Below are positions 25,452-34,683 of a stretch of DNA of 64,000 nucleotides, in pieces; within the stretch, counting starts at the first letter, position 1; each line of letters starts with the position of its first letter. Below the pieces are notes generated by a model. The model had not been told where the DNA came from, made no database searches, and was given only the letters and a program-made list of their open reading frames with translations. The position numbers and the translations under genes are program-made. The DNA comes from Capnocytophaga canis (lineage in GTDB: Bacteria; Bacteroidota; Bacteroidia; Flavobacteriales; Flavobacteriaceae), in NCBI RefSeq assembly GCF_000827555.1, contig NZ_CDOI01000001.1, forward strand, positions 62,001-126,000, given 5' to 3'.

Positions 25452-27020
25452 TTAGAATAATTTTATTGACATTGTCAATAGAATGTTACTTCTTGTCGAT
25501 GTCATTTTTGCAGGTGTAGTTAAGACCGATTCATAGATACGATGGTAATTATCTTGCTTTGCAACGTCATACGACAAATCGAAACGCACACCACCAAGAG
25601 CATATCCTAAGCCTAATGAATATCCCGTCAAATCACCTATGTATTTAATTCCTGTTTTGTAAGGACTTTGTTCATGACGGATTCCTGCTCGTAAACTCAA
25701 TGCTTTGATTCGGTATTCTCCACCTAAACGAATAGCCGAGGTGTCTCCTAATTCATTTTGAATGACTGTGTTTTCCGATTTTAAATTTTCTGTTCTGAAA
25801 TATGTTTTCCCATATCCTTTGTAGATATAATCAAAGCTAATTAAGCCGTTTTTTCCAAATATATAAGCAGCACTTGCAGTCCATGAACCTGGCGTGCGGA
25901 ATTTGTATTTTCGTTCGAACCAAATTTCATCACCATACTTATTTAGTAACTCTACATCCCTACCTTCTACTCTGTTTGTGGCGTTGATAAAAATGTCTGA
26001 AAACAATACTTCCCTCCTCATATCCACCAATGAATACCATGTAGGTGAATGATAACTTGTCCCGATACGAATATTTTTATTGAGTTTTGCTATAGCTCCT
26101 AACTGAAAAGAAAAACCATATCCTTCCGTATTAACAGTCATTTGGTGATTTGCATACTTTATTAGAGAAGCTTCATTAAATTTGTCTTCTCTAAGACTAA
26201 ATAAAGAATTTGTGTTAAGATTATGAATGTTGATATTAGCTCCTAATGAAATATTATCATTGAATTGAGCTGCAAAATTCATATTATATTTATTAATCTT
26301 TCCAAATCGCTCATTTTCATATTTTTGAAAACGAGAACTTCCATTAGAATTTAATTCATAATCCGTTTCGTAAAAATCGTTAGATTTTGGAACAATCAAT
26401 TCTGTCATCAACCCCAAGTAGGTTGCACGAGCATTGGCATTCTTTAAGTTTATATAAAAATCCCCTATTTTTTTTTGTCCCTCTATATCAGAAACATCAT
26501 AAGCTAAACCTTGTTCGAAAACTCCCAAATTAAAAGGTGTATTTCTCGCATTGCCTTGTGTAGCAAAATAGTGATAATAATTATCTAATCCAATGTTATT
26601 CTGTCCAAAATAAGTGAAATTTGCATTATTAAAATTTACAGAACGTTGATAATTAAAACCAAACGTTATTTTTTTCCATTGTTCAGAATTTGTTGGAATG
26701 ACTAAAGCCACTCCCACTTGGTTTACATTAAAATCTGATTTTTCATTATTGGTAGTCTGACTTTTAAATGTTACGTTCTTTTTGTAAGCGTCATTTCCCA
26801 AAGAAATTGAAAATTCCGAACTTGAAAAAATTGCACTTCCTGCAGGGTTTACTGTAATAGCTGATAAATCCCCTCCCAAAGCTCCAAAAGCTCCACTCAT
26901 AGCTCGGTACCGCGCTGTTCCATCTAAATCTTCTACTGAATAACGTAAAGCGTCATTTATATTTTGTGCAGACACAATACCTCCACTTAATAACATTATT
27001 GATAGTAGTCTTTTTTTCAT
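25452..27020 (-). CDS. OmpP1/FadL/TodX family outer membrane transporter
   Basis: A 522-residue outer membrane barrel of the fatty acid/hydrophobic compound transporter family. The signal peptide ends at V-S-A-Q; the conserved N-terminal stretch R-A-M-S-G-A-F-G-A-L-G-G-D-L-S-A-I-T-V-N-P-A-G is the FadL hatch/plug region with N-P-A-G. It ends M-S-I-K-L-F. The start is ATG 27020; a TTG at 27032 is unlikely. It is co-oriented and 35 bases downstream of the tyrosine-rich lipoprotein gene. Confidence 0.9.
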   Translation of the reverse strand: MKKRLLSIMLLSGGIVSAQNINDALRYSVEDLDGTARYRAMSGAFGALGGDLSAITVNPAGSAIFSSSEFSISLGNDAYKKNVTFKSQTTNNEKSDFNVNQVGVALVIPTNSEQWKKITFGFNYQRSVNFNNANFTYFGQNNIGLDNYYHYFATQGNARNTPFNLGVFEQGLAYDVSDIEGQKKIGDFYINLKNANARATYLGLMTELIVPKSNDFYETDYELNSNGSSRFQKYENERFGKINKYNMNFAAQFNDNISLGANINIHNLNTNSLFSLREDKFNEASLIKYANHQMTVNTEGYGFSFQLGAIAKLNKNIRIGTSYHSPTWYSLVDMRREVLFSDIFINATNRVEGRDVELLNKYGDEIWFERKYKFRTPGSWTASAAYIFGKNGLISFDYIYKGYGKTYFRTENLKSENTVIQNELGDTSAIRLGGEYRIKALSLRAGIRHEQSPYKTGIKYIGDLTGYSLGLGYALGGVRFDLSYDVAKQDNYHRIYESVLTTPAKMTSTRSNILLTMSIKLF

Positions 27021-27055
27021 ATATTTATTCAATTAAATATTAATGATAGTATCCG

Positions 27056-28066
27056 CTATCTACGGCTGGAACTTCTATGTCCACCTCCACCACTGCTTCC
27101 TGAGGAAGAGTTATTATCTCTTGAATATCCTGAATTATTGTAATTTCGGTTTGTACTCGGAGAGGAATTATTATAGTTCCTATTTTCATATCCTCTTGAG
27201 TAAATAGTTCTTGAATTACCGTTTTGTTGTGATGTTACTTGTCTATCAGTTTGATTATTATGACCATTGTTATATCCACGTGAAGGAACTGTACTTCGGT
27301 TATTGTAGTTGCCTTGTGTATTTCGTGAATTCTCATAGTTATAGTAACGATTTGAATCGCCATAACGTGAGTTTTCCCTCACAATAGCACGCCCTCTTCC
27401 ATAATAACCGTTATTATTTCTTCTATTTGAATCGTTGGGATTGTAATAATAATCTCTGGATTGATAGTACTTCCTTCCGTAGTAAGGATAGTTATAATAG
27501 CCTCCATAGTAAGGATAATATCCATAATGATAAGGGTGGTAATAGCGTTCATAATATCCCCAACCCCAGCCTATTGAAAATCCCCAGGTTCCTCTGTTTC
27601 TGTAATATGGGTAGTAACCTCCATAATAAGGTGTCGGATACCAAGCTCCATATCCCCAATAAGAATTGTAGCGATAATAAGGATCGTACCAATAGCTATT
27701 ATAATCATAAATATTTACAGTCACTTGTGAAGGATTGTCTCCCCAACCAGCGTACGCTTGTCTTCCATTTTCTGTATAAGTGTTTGATGAATAGTTATCT
27801 ACATCAGTAAACACGGTATAATTGTCATCAGGGGTAAACTGTTGAGCCTTATCTCGGAAGTAATTACTGTATTTATTCTCGCGTACAACTATTGTTTGCT
27901 GTGCAGGACGATGCTCCACAACTTCTACATATCGTACCGATGGACGCTCTCCATAGATTCCGTCATCGTAATATGTGTAATAAGAACCACAGGAAGCCAA
28001 AAGCAACGGTAACATCACTAAAAAACTTCTCACCGCAAGAACTCTGATTTTGTTATACTTTTTCAT
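27056..28066 (-). CDS. Tyrosine/asparagine-rich low-complexity lipoprotein
   Basis: 336 residues with lipobox L-A-S-C (Cys26). From about 130 to 205 the chain is dominated by Tyr, Gly and Pro with short Y-Y-P-Y and W-G-Y units; from 205 to 320 by Asn, Arg, Ser and Tyr; and the end is Gly/Ser/Arg-rich. No catalytic motif is present. It may be a secreted or envelope-attached structural or binding protein. It precedes the FadL-like porin by 35 bases and is probably co-transcribed. The name is descriptive only. Confidence 0.7.
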   Translation of the reverse strand: MKKYNKIRVLAVRSFLVMLPLLLASCGSYYTYYDDGIYGERPSVRYVEVVEHRPAQQTIVVRENKYSNYFRDKAQQFTPDDNYTVFTDVDNYSSNTYTENGRQAYAGWGDNPSQVTVNIYDYNSYWYDPYYRYNSYWGYGAWYPTPYYGGYYPYYRNRGTWGFSIGWGWGYYERYYHPYHYGYYPYYGGYYNYPYYGRKYYQSRDYYYNPNDSNRRNNNGYYGRGRAIVRENSRYGDSNRYYNYENSRNTQGNYNNRSTVPSRGYNNGHNNQTDRQVTSQQNGNSRTIYSRGYENRNYNNSSPSTNRNYNNSGYSRDNNSSSGSSGGGGHRSSSRR

Positions 28067-28148
28067 AATACTGAATTTAAAAATTTCACTTCATGTTGAA
28101 ATCATAGACTTCACTAATAAATCAACAATATCTGTGCCAAAATTTGAA

Positions 28149-28156
28149 CAAAAGTA
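28149..28156 (-). promoter_or_regulatory. -7 box upstream of the tyrosine-rich lipoprotein gene
   Basis: TACTTTTG on the minus strand, 82 bases before the ATG. No -33 seen. The surrounding 260 bases hold no gene that I trust. Confidence 0.35.
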
Positions 28157-28327
28157 ATCCATAGTTTTTTGGAATAAAGAATAGGCTTCCTGAAAAGTTA
28201 ATACGACGTACCCCGGAGCAGTAAGCAATATCCTAAGCTGTTGATATTTAAACGCTCTTAAATAGTGGTACAATAAGAAAAACTTTTCGGAAAGCCTTTA
28301 TAATTAATATGTTGGAAATTAGCTGTT

Positions 28328-29551
28328 TTACTTTTTAGCTACTAATTTTGCAATATTTACAATTACTTGTGTAGCTTTTTCCAAACTTTCTACAGGAACA
28401 TATTCAAATTTCCCGTGGAAATTATGTCCTCCGGCAAAAATATTCGGACAAGGTAACCCCATAAAGCTCAGTTGCGAACCATCTGTTCCGCCACGAATAG
28501 GCTTGATAATAGGGGTGATTCCCAGTTCTTTCATCGCTTTTTCGGCTACTTCTACAATATGAAAAACAGGTTCAATTTTTTCACGCATGTTGAAATATTG
28601 GTCTTTGATTTCTACCGTAACAGCATCTTTATGAGTTTTGTTTAATTCCTCAACAATTTGTTTTATAGTTTCTTTTCGTTTTTCGAATAACTGACGGTCG
28701 TGGTCACGGATGATAAGTTGCACAGTTGTGTTTTCAATGTCGCCTGTTATATCCATTACGTGAAAAAATCCTTCTCTGCCTGAAGTTTCTTGTGGGATTT
28801 CATTTTCAGGCAACATTGATATAAACTTGTTGGCAATCAACAAGGAATTGACCATTTTGTTTTTCGCATAACCAGGATGTACGCTTTTCCCTTTGAAATA
28901 CACTTTTGCCATCGCAGCATTAAAGCTTTCGTATTCCAATTCTCCGATTTGACTTCCATCCATGGTGTAAGCCCAGTCGGCGCCAAATTTTTCCACATCA
29001 AACTTGTGGGCTCCACGTCCAATTTCTTCGTCAGGGGTGAATCCAACACGGATTTTACCATGCTTAATTTCAGGATGTTGTATCAAATATTCCATAGCGG
29101 TAACAATTTCTGCAATTCCTGCTTTGTCGTCAGCCCCTAATAAGGTAGTTCCATCTGTAGTGATAATTGTTTGTCCTTTGTAAAGCAATAGGTCTTCAAA
29201 ATATGAAGGGGAAAGTACTATGTTTTTTTCTTTGTTCAGTACGATGTCGCTTCCATCATAATTTTCAATAAATTGAGGATTTACGTTTTCTCCCGAGAAG
29301 TCAGGCGAAGTGTCGAAATGAGCAATAAATCCAATGGTTGGTACTTCATAATCAACGTTTGATGGTAAAGTTGCCATTACATATGAATTTTCATCAATGG
29401 TAACCTCTTCCATGCCAATTTGTTGTAGTTCTTCGGCTAAGAATCGAGCCAAGTTCCATTGTTTTTCTGTACTTGGAGTAGTTTGACTTTCAGGGTCAGA
29501 TTGTGTGTCTGTTTTTATGTACGTAATGAAACGTTCTACTAATTTTTGCAT
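28328..29551 (-). CDS. pepT: Peptidase T (tripeptide aminopeptidase)
   Basis: A cytoplasmic M20-family dizinc aminopeptidase that removes the N-terminal residue from tripeptides. Metal and catalytic motifs are visible: H-F-D-T-S-P-D (about 78-84), [10 protein letters not shown] (about 136-145), the D-E-E-I-G-R-G-A loop (about 175-182), and near the C terminus R-G-G-T-D-G-S-Q-L. 407 residues is standard. It begins nine bases after the GH95 gene and is likely co-transcribed with it. Confidence 0.95.
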   Translation of the reverse strand: MQKLVERFITYIKTDTQSDPESQTTPSTEKQWNLARFLAEELQQIGMEEVTIDENSYVMATLPSNVDYEVPTIGFIAHFDTSPDFSGENVNPQFIENYDGSDIVLNKEKNIVLSPSYFEDLLLYKGQTIITTDGTTLLGADDKAGIAEIVTAMEYLIQHPEIKHGKIRVGFTPDEEIGRGAHKFDVEKFGADWAYTMDGSQIGELEYESFNAAMAKVYFKGKSVHPGYAKNKMVNSLLIANKFISMLPENEIPQETSGREGFFHVMDITGDIENTTVQLIIRDHDRQLFEKRKETIKQIVEELNKTHKDAVTVEIKDQYFNMREKIEPVFHIVEVAEKAMKELGITPIIKPIRGGTDGSQLSFMGLPCPNIFAGGHNFHGKFEYVPVESLEKATQVIVNIAKLVAKK

Positions 29552-29560
29552 ATGGATTAA

Positions 29561-31990
29561 CTATTTTATTATATAAATCTGATTTTTCTTAGTTTTAAAA
29601 CCTATTTTTTTGTTTGTTTTAGAAGATTTAACGACTCTTTTAAGTTTATTATTCGTTTTTAGATATATACTTTTACCAGCAGGAAGCATCACATAGCATG
29701 TACTTCCGCTTAAGGAGATGATTTCCGCCTCTTTAAGATTGTGATCTTCCCAAGAAAAGCTAACTTCAAAGTTATTTCTTGCCTTCATTCCTTTCATTTC
29801 TCCATTTTTCCAGTCAGGATGGCTTGGCAGAGCAGGTAAAATTCGGATAACATTGTCTTTTCCGTGACTTTGTAAAAGCATTTCTGAAATTCCAGCCGTT
29901 CCTCCAAAGTTTCCATCAATTTGAAACGGAGGATGAGCACAAAATAGATTAGCGTACGTTCCACCATCTCTCCAGTTATTTGAACTAATTTCAGTAGGTT
30001 TTAATAGCTGCCGAATCAGTGTAAGGGCATGATCACCATCTTGTAATCTTGCCCAGAAATTTATTTTCCAAGCCTTGGACCAACCTGTTCCAGCATCACC
30101 ACGTATGTTTAAAGTTTTGCGAGAAGCTTCGGCGAGTTCAGGCGTGTCCCAAGGGGTTATTTCATCATACGGATATAGCCCGTAGAGATGTGATACATGA
30201 CGGTGTTTAGGGTCAGAGTCCTCCCAATCGTCCAACCATTCGTTCAAATCACCATCTTTTCCGATAGTGTTTGGTGCTGTGTTTTTAATTATATCTCGCC
30301 ATTGAGAGTGTTTTTCTTTGTCGACACCCAATAATTGGGACGCTTTTAAGGTGTTGGAAAATAATTCTCTAAGAATTTGCATGTCCATTGTAGGCCCCAT
30401 GCAAGTGAATCCAACTTGTTTTTTTCCATCTTTTAATTCTGGAAGTACATATCCGTGTTCAGGAGAATTTGAAGGAGAAGTAACCCAAAAATTTGTTTGA
30501 GGATCTTTCACTAAAATATCTTCAAAAAAATGAGCTGATTCTTTTAAAGTTGGATAGTATTCTCGTAAGAAGTTAATATCCTGAGTGAATTTGTAATGCT
30601 CCCAGATATGTTCACAAAGCCAAGCTCCTCCCGTAAGTGTCGAACCCCAACTTGCTCCTTCGCCTGGAGAGGTGAAAAACCAAGGATTGCTAATCACGTG
30701 AGCTACCCATCCGTTAGCATTGTAATAAGCCTTAGCCGTTTTTTTCCCATTCTCCATTAGGTTTTTAGTGAAACGATGCAAAGGCTCAGCTAAATCGGAT
30801 AAATTAGTTTGCTCAGCTAACCAATAATTCATCTGTACGTTGATATTTAAATGATAATCACCATTCCAAGGCGTTTGATACTCCTCAGCCCACAACCCTT
30901 GCAGATTCGCTGGTAACAATCCAGGTCGTGACGAGCAAATCAGTAGATAACGCCCAAAATTGTAGTACAAAACAGGTAATAAAGGATCATTTTCGCCTTT
31001 ATAAAAGCGGTGTAATCGTTCATGTGTAGTGAAATTTTCAGTAAGAATGCTACTTGGCATATACCAACGATTGCGATTGAAAACTTCCTGATATTTTTTT
31101 TGACTATCAGATAAGGCAGCCTCAAATGATGCACTTTTATGTAGGTATGAATGTGCTTTTTCTACCACGTTTTCTGAAGATAATTTCCCTGTATTATGAT
31201 CGTAATTTGTTGAAGCACTTATTTTTAAAATAATGTTTTTTGAATTGTTGACAACTAAACAATCATTATTTTGTTCTAAAACTCCATCTGCTTCCACCTC
31301 TACGACTGAAGCAAACCTCATTCCCTTTTCAGTTTCATTAGGCAACGTTCCACTCATGATGATTTGGTTCCCTTGATATGAAACGGAAGCATTTTCCTTA
31401 CGCGAAAGAGCTACGTTAAGTTGTAAGGGATTCGATGCAGAAATTTTAATCCATAAAATGTCGTTTTTAAAATCAGCGAAAGCAATTTGTTGAATTTGGT
31501 TATTATCACGTTCAAAGGAGGTGGTGGCAATAGCTTTCTCAAGATCTAAAATTCGTTTATAATTTTTTACCGGAGAAGAGTTTTGCCAATCCAAGGTAAG
31601 ATCTGCTAATATTTGATAACAACCGTAGTGACATTTCATGCCATTCCCATGACAAGACCCACGTCCTTCAGATACAAAATGCTTTTGAAGTAATTCTTGT
31701 GCCTGGAGATTTTTTCCTTCAAAAAGTAATTGTTGGATTTCTTTCAGATAGGCATTGGCATTTGGGTTATCAGACTCCTGATGTCCTCCTGACCAAAGTG
31801 AGATTTCGTTTAAAACGATGCGTTCCACATCAGTTTTTCCGAAAATCATTGCTCCTAAGCGTCCGTTTCCGATAGGAAGGCTTTCCGTGAAATGCTTGGC
31901 CGATTCGTTGAATACCACCGAAACGTCTTGTTTTTGAGCGTTTACCACATAACAGATGAAAAACGCTAAACATACAAATGATTTTTTCAT
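29561..31990 (-). CDS. Glycoside hydrolase family 95 alpha-L-fucosidase
   Basis: An 809-residue exported enzyme (signal peptide to V-N-A-Q, about 18) that hydrolyses alpha-1,2-linked fucose (or galactose) from glycans. The N-terminal beta domain has F-T-E-S-L-P-I-G-N-G-R-L-G-A-M and N-E-I-S-L-W-S-G-G; the (alpha/alpha)6 barrel has N-I-N-V-Q-M-N-Y-W near 385, which supplies the catalytic Asn residues of GH95, and Q-I-D-G-N-F-G near 692 with the conserved Asp. The signal peptide suggests periplasmic or surface action on host mucin or glycans. No susC/susD pair is next to it. Confidence 0.93.
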   Translation of the reverse strand: MKKSFVCLAFFICYVVNAQKQDVSVVFNESAKHFTESLPIGNGRLGAMIFGKTDVERIVLNEISLWSGGHQESDNPNANAYLKEIQQLLFEGKNLQAQELLQKHFVSEGRGSCHGNGMKCHYGCYQILADLTLDWQNSSPVKNYKRILDLEKAIATTSFERDNNQIQQIAFADFKNDILWIKISASNPLQLNVALSRKENASVSYQGNQIIMSGTLPNETEKGMRFASVVEVEADGVLEQNNDCLVVNNSKNIILKISASTNYDHNTGKLSSENVVEKAHSYLHKSASFEAALSDSQKKYQEVFNRNRWYMPSSILTENFTTHERLHRFYKGENDPLLPVLYYNFGRYLLICSSRPGLLPANLQGLWAEEYQTPWNGDYHLNINVQMNYWLAEQTNLSDLAEPLHRFTKNLMENGKKTAKAYYNANGWVAHVISNPWFFTSPGEGASWGSTLTGGAWLCEHIWEHYKFTQDINFLREYYPTLKESAHFFEDILVKDPQTNFWVTSPSNSPEHGYVLPELKDGKKQVGFTCMGPTMDMQILRELFSNTLKASQLLGVDKEKHSQWRDIIKNTAPNTIGKDGDLNEWLDDWEDSDPKHRHVSHLYGLYPYDEITPWDTPELAEASRKTLNIRGDAGTGWSKAWKINFWARLQDGDHALTLIRQLLKPTEISSNNWRDGGTYANLFCAHPPFQIDGNFGGTAGISEMLLQSHGKDNVIRILPALPSHPDWKNGEMKGMKARNNFEVSFSWEDHNLKEAEIISLSGSTCYVMLPAGKSIYLKTNNKLKRVVKSSKTNKKIGFKTKKNQIYIIK

Positions 31991-32016
31991 TGTTACTTAA
32001 TTAGAAAATTAGCACC

Positions 32017-32048
32017 CAAATTTATGACTTTTTACCACAAATAGCAAA
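32017..32048 (-). promoter_or_regulatory. Promoter of the GH95-pepT operon (-33 TTTG, -7 TAAATTTG)
   Basis: TTTG (32048-32045) and TAAATTTG (32024-32017) are separated by 20 bases on the minus strand. The -33 element abuts the ompA terminator palindrome. Confidence 0.6.
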
Positions 32049-32079
32049 AAAACCGATTAGAAATTTCTAATCGGTTTTT
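32048..32079 (-). terminator. Terminator of the OmpA gene (32-bp perfect palindrome)
   Basis: A perfect 16-bp inverted repeat without a spacer, flanked by a T run on the minus strand, lies 22 bases after the ompA stop codon. The actual RNA hairpin must open a small loop at the centre. Confidence 0.8.
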
Positions 32080-32100
32080 CAATTTATTCTTTCATATGAA

Positions 32101-33288
32101 CTATTTCAATTCGAAAGTGGCTTTGCGAACAATTTGACGTGCCTGAGCAGAGTTTTTGTTAACACTTTTATCTTCCCCTCTTCCTTCAGAGGTAATTCTT
32201 GAAGCATTAATTCCAGAGTCAATCAACAATTGTTTAACAGTGTCAGCTCTTTTCTTAGATAAACTTTGGTTGTAATTTGTTCCTCCTAACTCATCTGCAA
32301 AACCTACAACATTTACCCTTGAACTTGGGTTTTCTTTCAAGAATTTAGCAACAAAATCAGCAGCCCAAATTGAATAAGACTGAGGTTTGCTTGAGTTGAA
32401 ATCAAAGTAAACGTTAATATATCCTTTTCGTATTAAATCACTAGCTGTGTCGCTATTGATTTCACCCGAGTGAGATACACTGTTCTTTGTAGCGTAGTTT
32501 TCATTCAAGTAGTTTTCGATTTCATCAGGAATATTATTTCCGTTAGCATCGTTCATTTTATTTTCTTTTTTAGCCACTTCTTTCTGTAAACCAGCTACAT
32601 CTTTCTCTAACGCTGCTATACGGTCATTCAAATTTGATTTTTCAGTTGCAATACTATGCCAATCAGCGTGTTTTCCATGTTTTCCGATAGCAAACTGTAG
32701 GCCGACAGTAGTTACAAAGTTAATTCCCTGAATTGCTTTATTTTGAGTTGCTGTAAAGCCATCAAACGTTCTGTCTTGTTTTCCGTTAAAGTAAAAAGAA
32801 CCGTCAACAACTAACGTAATTCTGTTAGAAATACGCAACTGAGGGGTTAAACCAACAACGCCGAAAGCTACTTGATCCTTACCTGAGAAAGCATCTGCCT
32901 TTAGCTGACCGTATCCAACACCTGCATGAGCCAACAATCCTAAATCACTCGTCCATTCTTCAAAGCCTAAAACACGACCTATGTTCGCAATTCCTTGTAA
33001 ATTAACATTCCATAGGTTTGATTCAAACTTTGGTGTATTGTCCTTATTCTTGAAAGAATCGTATCCTCCACCTAAGCGAAGACCAAACTTATTGTTGAAC
33101 ATATAGCGAACACCACCGCTCACGTTCCATGGGCTAAGTGTTGAAGTTGAATAGCCTTCAGACATTTCAACCAAAGGGCTGTTAACACCCCCTTGTAAGT
33201 CAATTGACCATTTGTTGTAATCTTCTTGAGCTTTTACAGAAACTATTGCTAAGGCAAATATTCCTAAAGTAAAAATCTTTTTTTTCAT
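32101..33288 (-). CDS. OmpA family outer membrane protein
   Basis: A 395-residue major outer membrane type protein linking the envelope to peptidoglycan. Signal peptide to V-K-A-Q (about 21); an N-terminal beta-barrel (about 25-215); a short coiled coil (about 215-245, with L-N-D-R-I-A-A-L-E-K-D-V); a thrombospondin-3-like D-A-N-G-N-N-I-P-D-E-I-E-N-Y-L loop; and an OmpA-like peptidoglycan-binding domain (about 285-395) with F-D-F-N-S-S, V-G-F-A-D-E-L-G and N-Q-S-L-S-K-K-R-A-D. A -7 box lies at 33337-33344, so it has its own promoter. Confidence 0.93.
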   Translation of the reverse strand: MKKKIFTLGIFALAIVSVKAQEDYNKWSIDLQGGVNSPLVEMSEGYSTSTLSPWNVSGGVRYMFNNKFGLRLGGGYDSFKNKDNTPKFESNLWNVNLQGIANIGRVLGFEEWTSDLGLLAHAGVGYGQLKADAFSGKDQVAFGVVGLTPQLRISNRITLVVDGSFYFNGKQDRTFDGFTATQNKAIQGINFVTTVGLQFAIGKHGKHADWHSIATEKSNLNDRIAALEKDVAGLQKEVAKKENKMNDANGNNIPDEIENYLNENYATKNSVSHSGEINSDTASDLIRKGYINVYFDFNSSKPQSYSIWAADFVAKFLKENPSSRVNVVGFADELGGTNYNQSLSKKRADTVKQLLIDSGINASRITSEGRGEDKSVNKNSAQARQIVRKATFELK

Positions 33289-33336
33289 TTTTCTCGTTTT
33301 TTATATAAATTAATACTGCTTTTTGTTGTGGGGTAG

Positions 33337-33344
33337 CAAAAATA
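33337..33344 (-). promoter_or_regulatory. -7 box of the OmpA gene
   Basis: TATTTTTG on the minus strand, 48 bases before the ATG. It gives the gene a transcript separate from xerC-hpf. Confidence 0.5.
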
Positions 33345-33382
33345 ATACTAATTTGAAAATTAGAGAAAAAATTTTGTCATAT

Positions 33383-33673
33383 TTAACGTTTTTCTTTGTA
33401 TTTTAACAACATTCGCTCCAAGGGAACTACAGATGCATCTACTCCTTCCTCAAAAGACTTAAATTGTTTCTTTACGACGAAACTTTCACCCGGAACATGA
33501 ACCTTAATTTCTACAATTTTATTTTCTTTAGCGCTTGTGTTTTCTAATTTTAGATGGACATCTGCTTCGATTATTTTATCATAGAAGAGGTCTAACTTAT
33601 CTAACTTTTTTTGGATAAAATCAACCAATTTTTGGTCAATAGTAAAATCTACTGGATGTACGTGTACTTTCAT
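33383..33673 (-). CDS. hpf: Ribosome hibernation-promoting factor, HPF/RaiA family
   Basis: A 96-residue ribosome-binding protein that stabilises inactive ribosomes in stationary phase. The RaiA/HPF fold is recognisable: V-D-F-T-I-D-Q-K-L-V-D-F-I-Q-K-K-L-D-K-L near the start, alternating beta strands, and the K-Q-F-K-S-F-E-E-G-V-D-A-S helix. It is the short form without the C-terminal dimerisation domain. It lies 37 bases after xerC, a common pairing in flavobacteria. Confidence 0.92.
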   Translation of the reverse strand: MKVHVHPVDFTIDQKLVDFIQKKLDKLDLFYDKIIEADVHLKLENTSAKENKIVEIKVHVPGESFVVKKQFKSFEEGVDASVVPLERMLLKYKEKR

Positions 33674-33710
33674 AACTTTAATTTTATAAAAGGTTAAACA
33701 ACTTTTTTAT

Positions 33711-34616
33711 TTATTCATTTTTTATTGCTCGAGGATGAGCTCCGTTGTACTGCTTTTTCAATTCTGCTAAACTACTATTAGTATAAACTTGGGTACTCGC
33801 CAAACTGGAATGTCCTAACAGCTCTTTAACAGTGTTCAAATCTGCTCCTCCGTCCAATAAATGACTTGCAAATGAGTGCCTCAATACATGAGGGCTTACG
33901 TTTTTCTTTGTTGTTATTGTGCTAAAGTACGAATTAATTATGCGATAAACAAGTGTTTCGTAAATTTTTTTTCCATTTTTCAGTAAAAATAAATAATTTT
34001 CACTTTCTGAATTTGCAACTTCTTGTCGTACAAATAGATATTCTTTCAATGATTTTTCTAACTCAGGAAGCATTGGTATGAGGCGCTCTTTGTTGCGTTT
34101 TCCTAATACTTTTAGTTGATGCGAACCAAAATCAATGTCTTTCAATTGTAAATTGATTAATTCGAAACGACGTATACCCGTGCTGTAAAGCGTTTCTATA
34201 ATGGCATGATTTCGAATAGCCTCAAAACAATTTTTGTCTTCACATAGCGACAGTACTTTTTTTACTTCATCTTCAGAAAAGGGAAGTTTTATGTTTTTTT
34301 CTGTCTTCAACGAGGGAATTCCTTTTTCAAAAGGGCTTACTTCAATTTGACTTGATTTTTTCAGAAAAGAAAAGTAAGTTCTCAAGGCTGCCAATTTCCG
34401 ATTGACGGTTTTAAAAGTGATGTTTTGCTCAGTTAAATGTATAATCCATTTTTTTAAGTCTTCTTGTTGGGCATTTTCGATATTTTGGTTTTCTTTAGGA
34501 TTTAGTTCGTTTAGAAATTTTTCAAATGATATCAGGTCATGTTTGTACGCTTCCACAGTGTTTGTGGAATAATTTCGCTCTATGGTAAGATAGTTTATGA
34601 AAGCACTGACAGACAT
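33711..34616 (-). CDS. xerC: Tyrosine recombinase XerC/XerD family
   Basis: It resolves chromosome dimers at dif sites. From the chosen ATG (301 aa): SAM-like N-terminal core-binding domain (about 1-85, with F-I-N-Y-L-T-I-E-R-N-Y-S), then the catalytic domain with the first Arg in T-G-I-R-R-F-E-L, K in L-G-K-R-N-K-E-R, H-V-L-R-H, and L-G-H-S-S-L-A-S-T-Q-V-Y with the catalytic Tyr. The ATG at 34706 would add 30 residues overlapping the ggt end; the family start fits 34616. It is a housekeeping gene, not a phage integrase, by context with hpf. xerC versus xerD is not decided. Confidence 0.88.
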   Translation of the reverse strand: MSVSAFINYLTIERNYSTNTVEAYKHDLISFEKFLNELNPKENQNIENAQQEDLKKWIIHLTEQNITFKTVNRKLAALRTYFSFLKKSSQIEVSPFEKGIPSLKTEKNIKLPFSEDEVKKVLSLCEDKNCFEAIRNHAIIETLYSTGIRRFELINLQLKDIDFGSHQLKVLGKRNKERLIPMLPELEKSLKEYLFVRQEVANSESENYLFLLKNGKKIYETLVYRIINSYFSTITTKKNVSPHVLRHSFASHLLDGGADLNTVKELLGHSSLASTQVYTNSSLAELKKQYNGAHPRAIKNE

Positions 34617-34683
34617 TGTTTTATAGTTATGTAGTGATATATATATTATTATAGAAAGAGTGAATACATTGTTGATTTTTAGG

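Noticed and set aside
27427-27810. 127-codon plus-strand frame over the tyrosine-rich lipoprotein
   Set aside because: An Asn/Ser/His-rich antisense product of a biased-codon gene, not a separate gene.
27056-28066. CRISPR-like or minisatellite repeat
   Set aside because: Short Tyr/Gly codon patterns recur, but units vary in length and sequence and spacing is irregular; it is low-complexity coding DNA.
28091-28273. 60-codon minus-strand frame between the tyrosine-rich lipoprotein and pepT
   Set aside because: No recognisable motif, no ribosome-binding site, and it overlaps the -7 box region of the lipoprotein gene.
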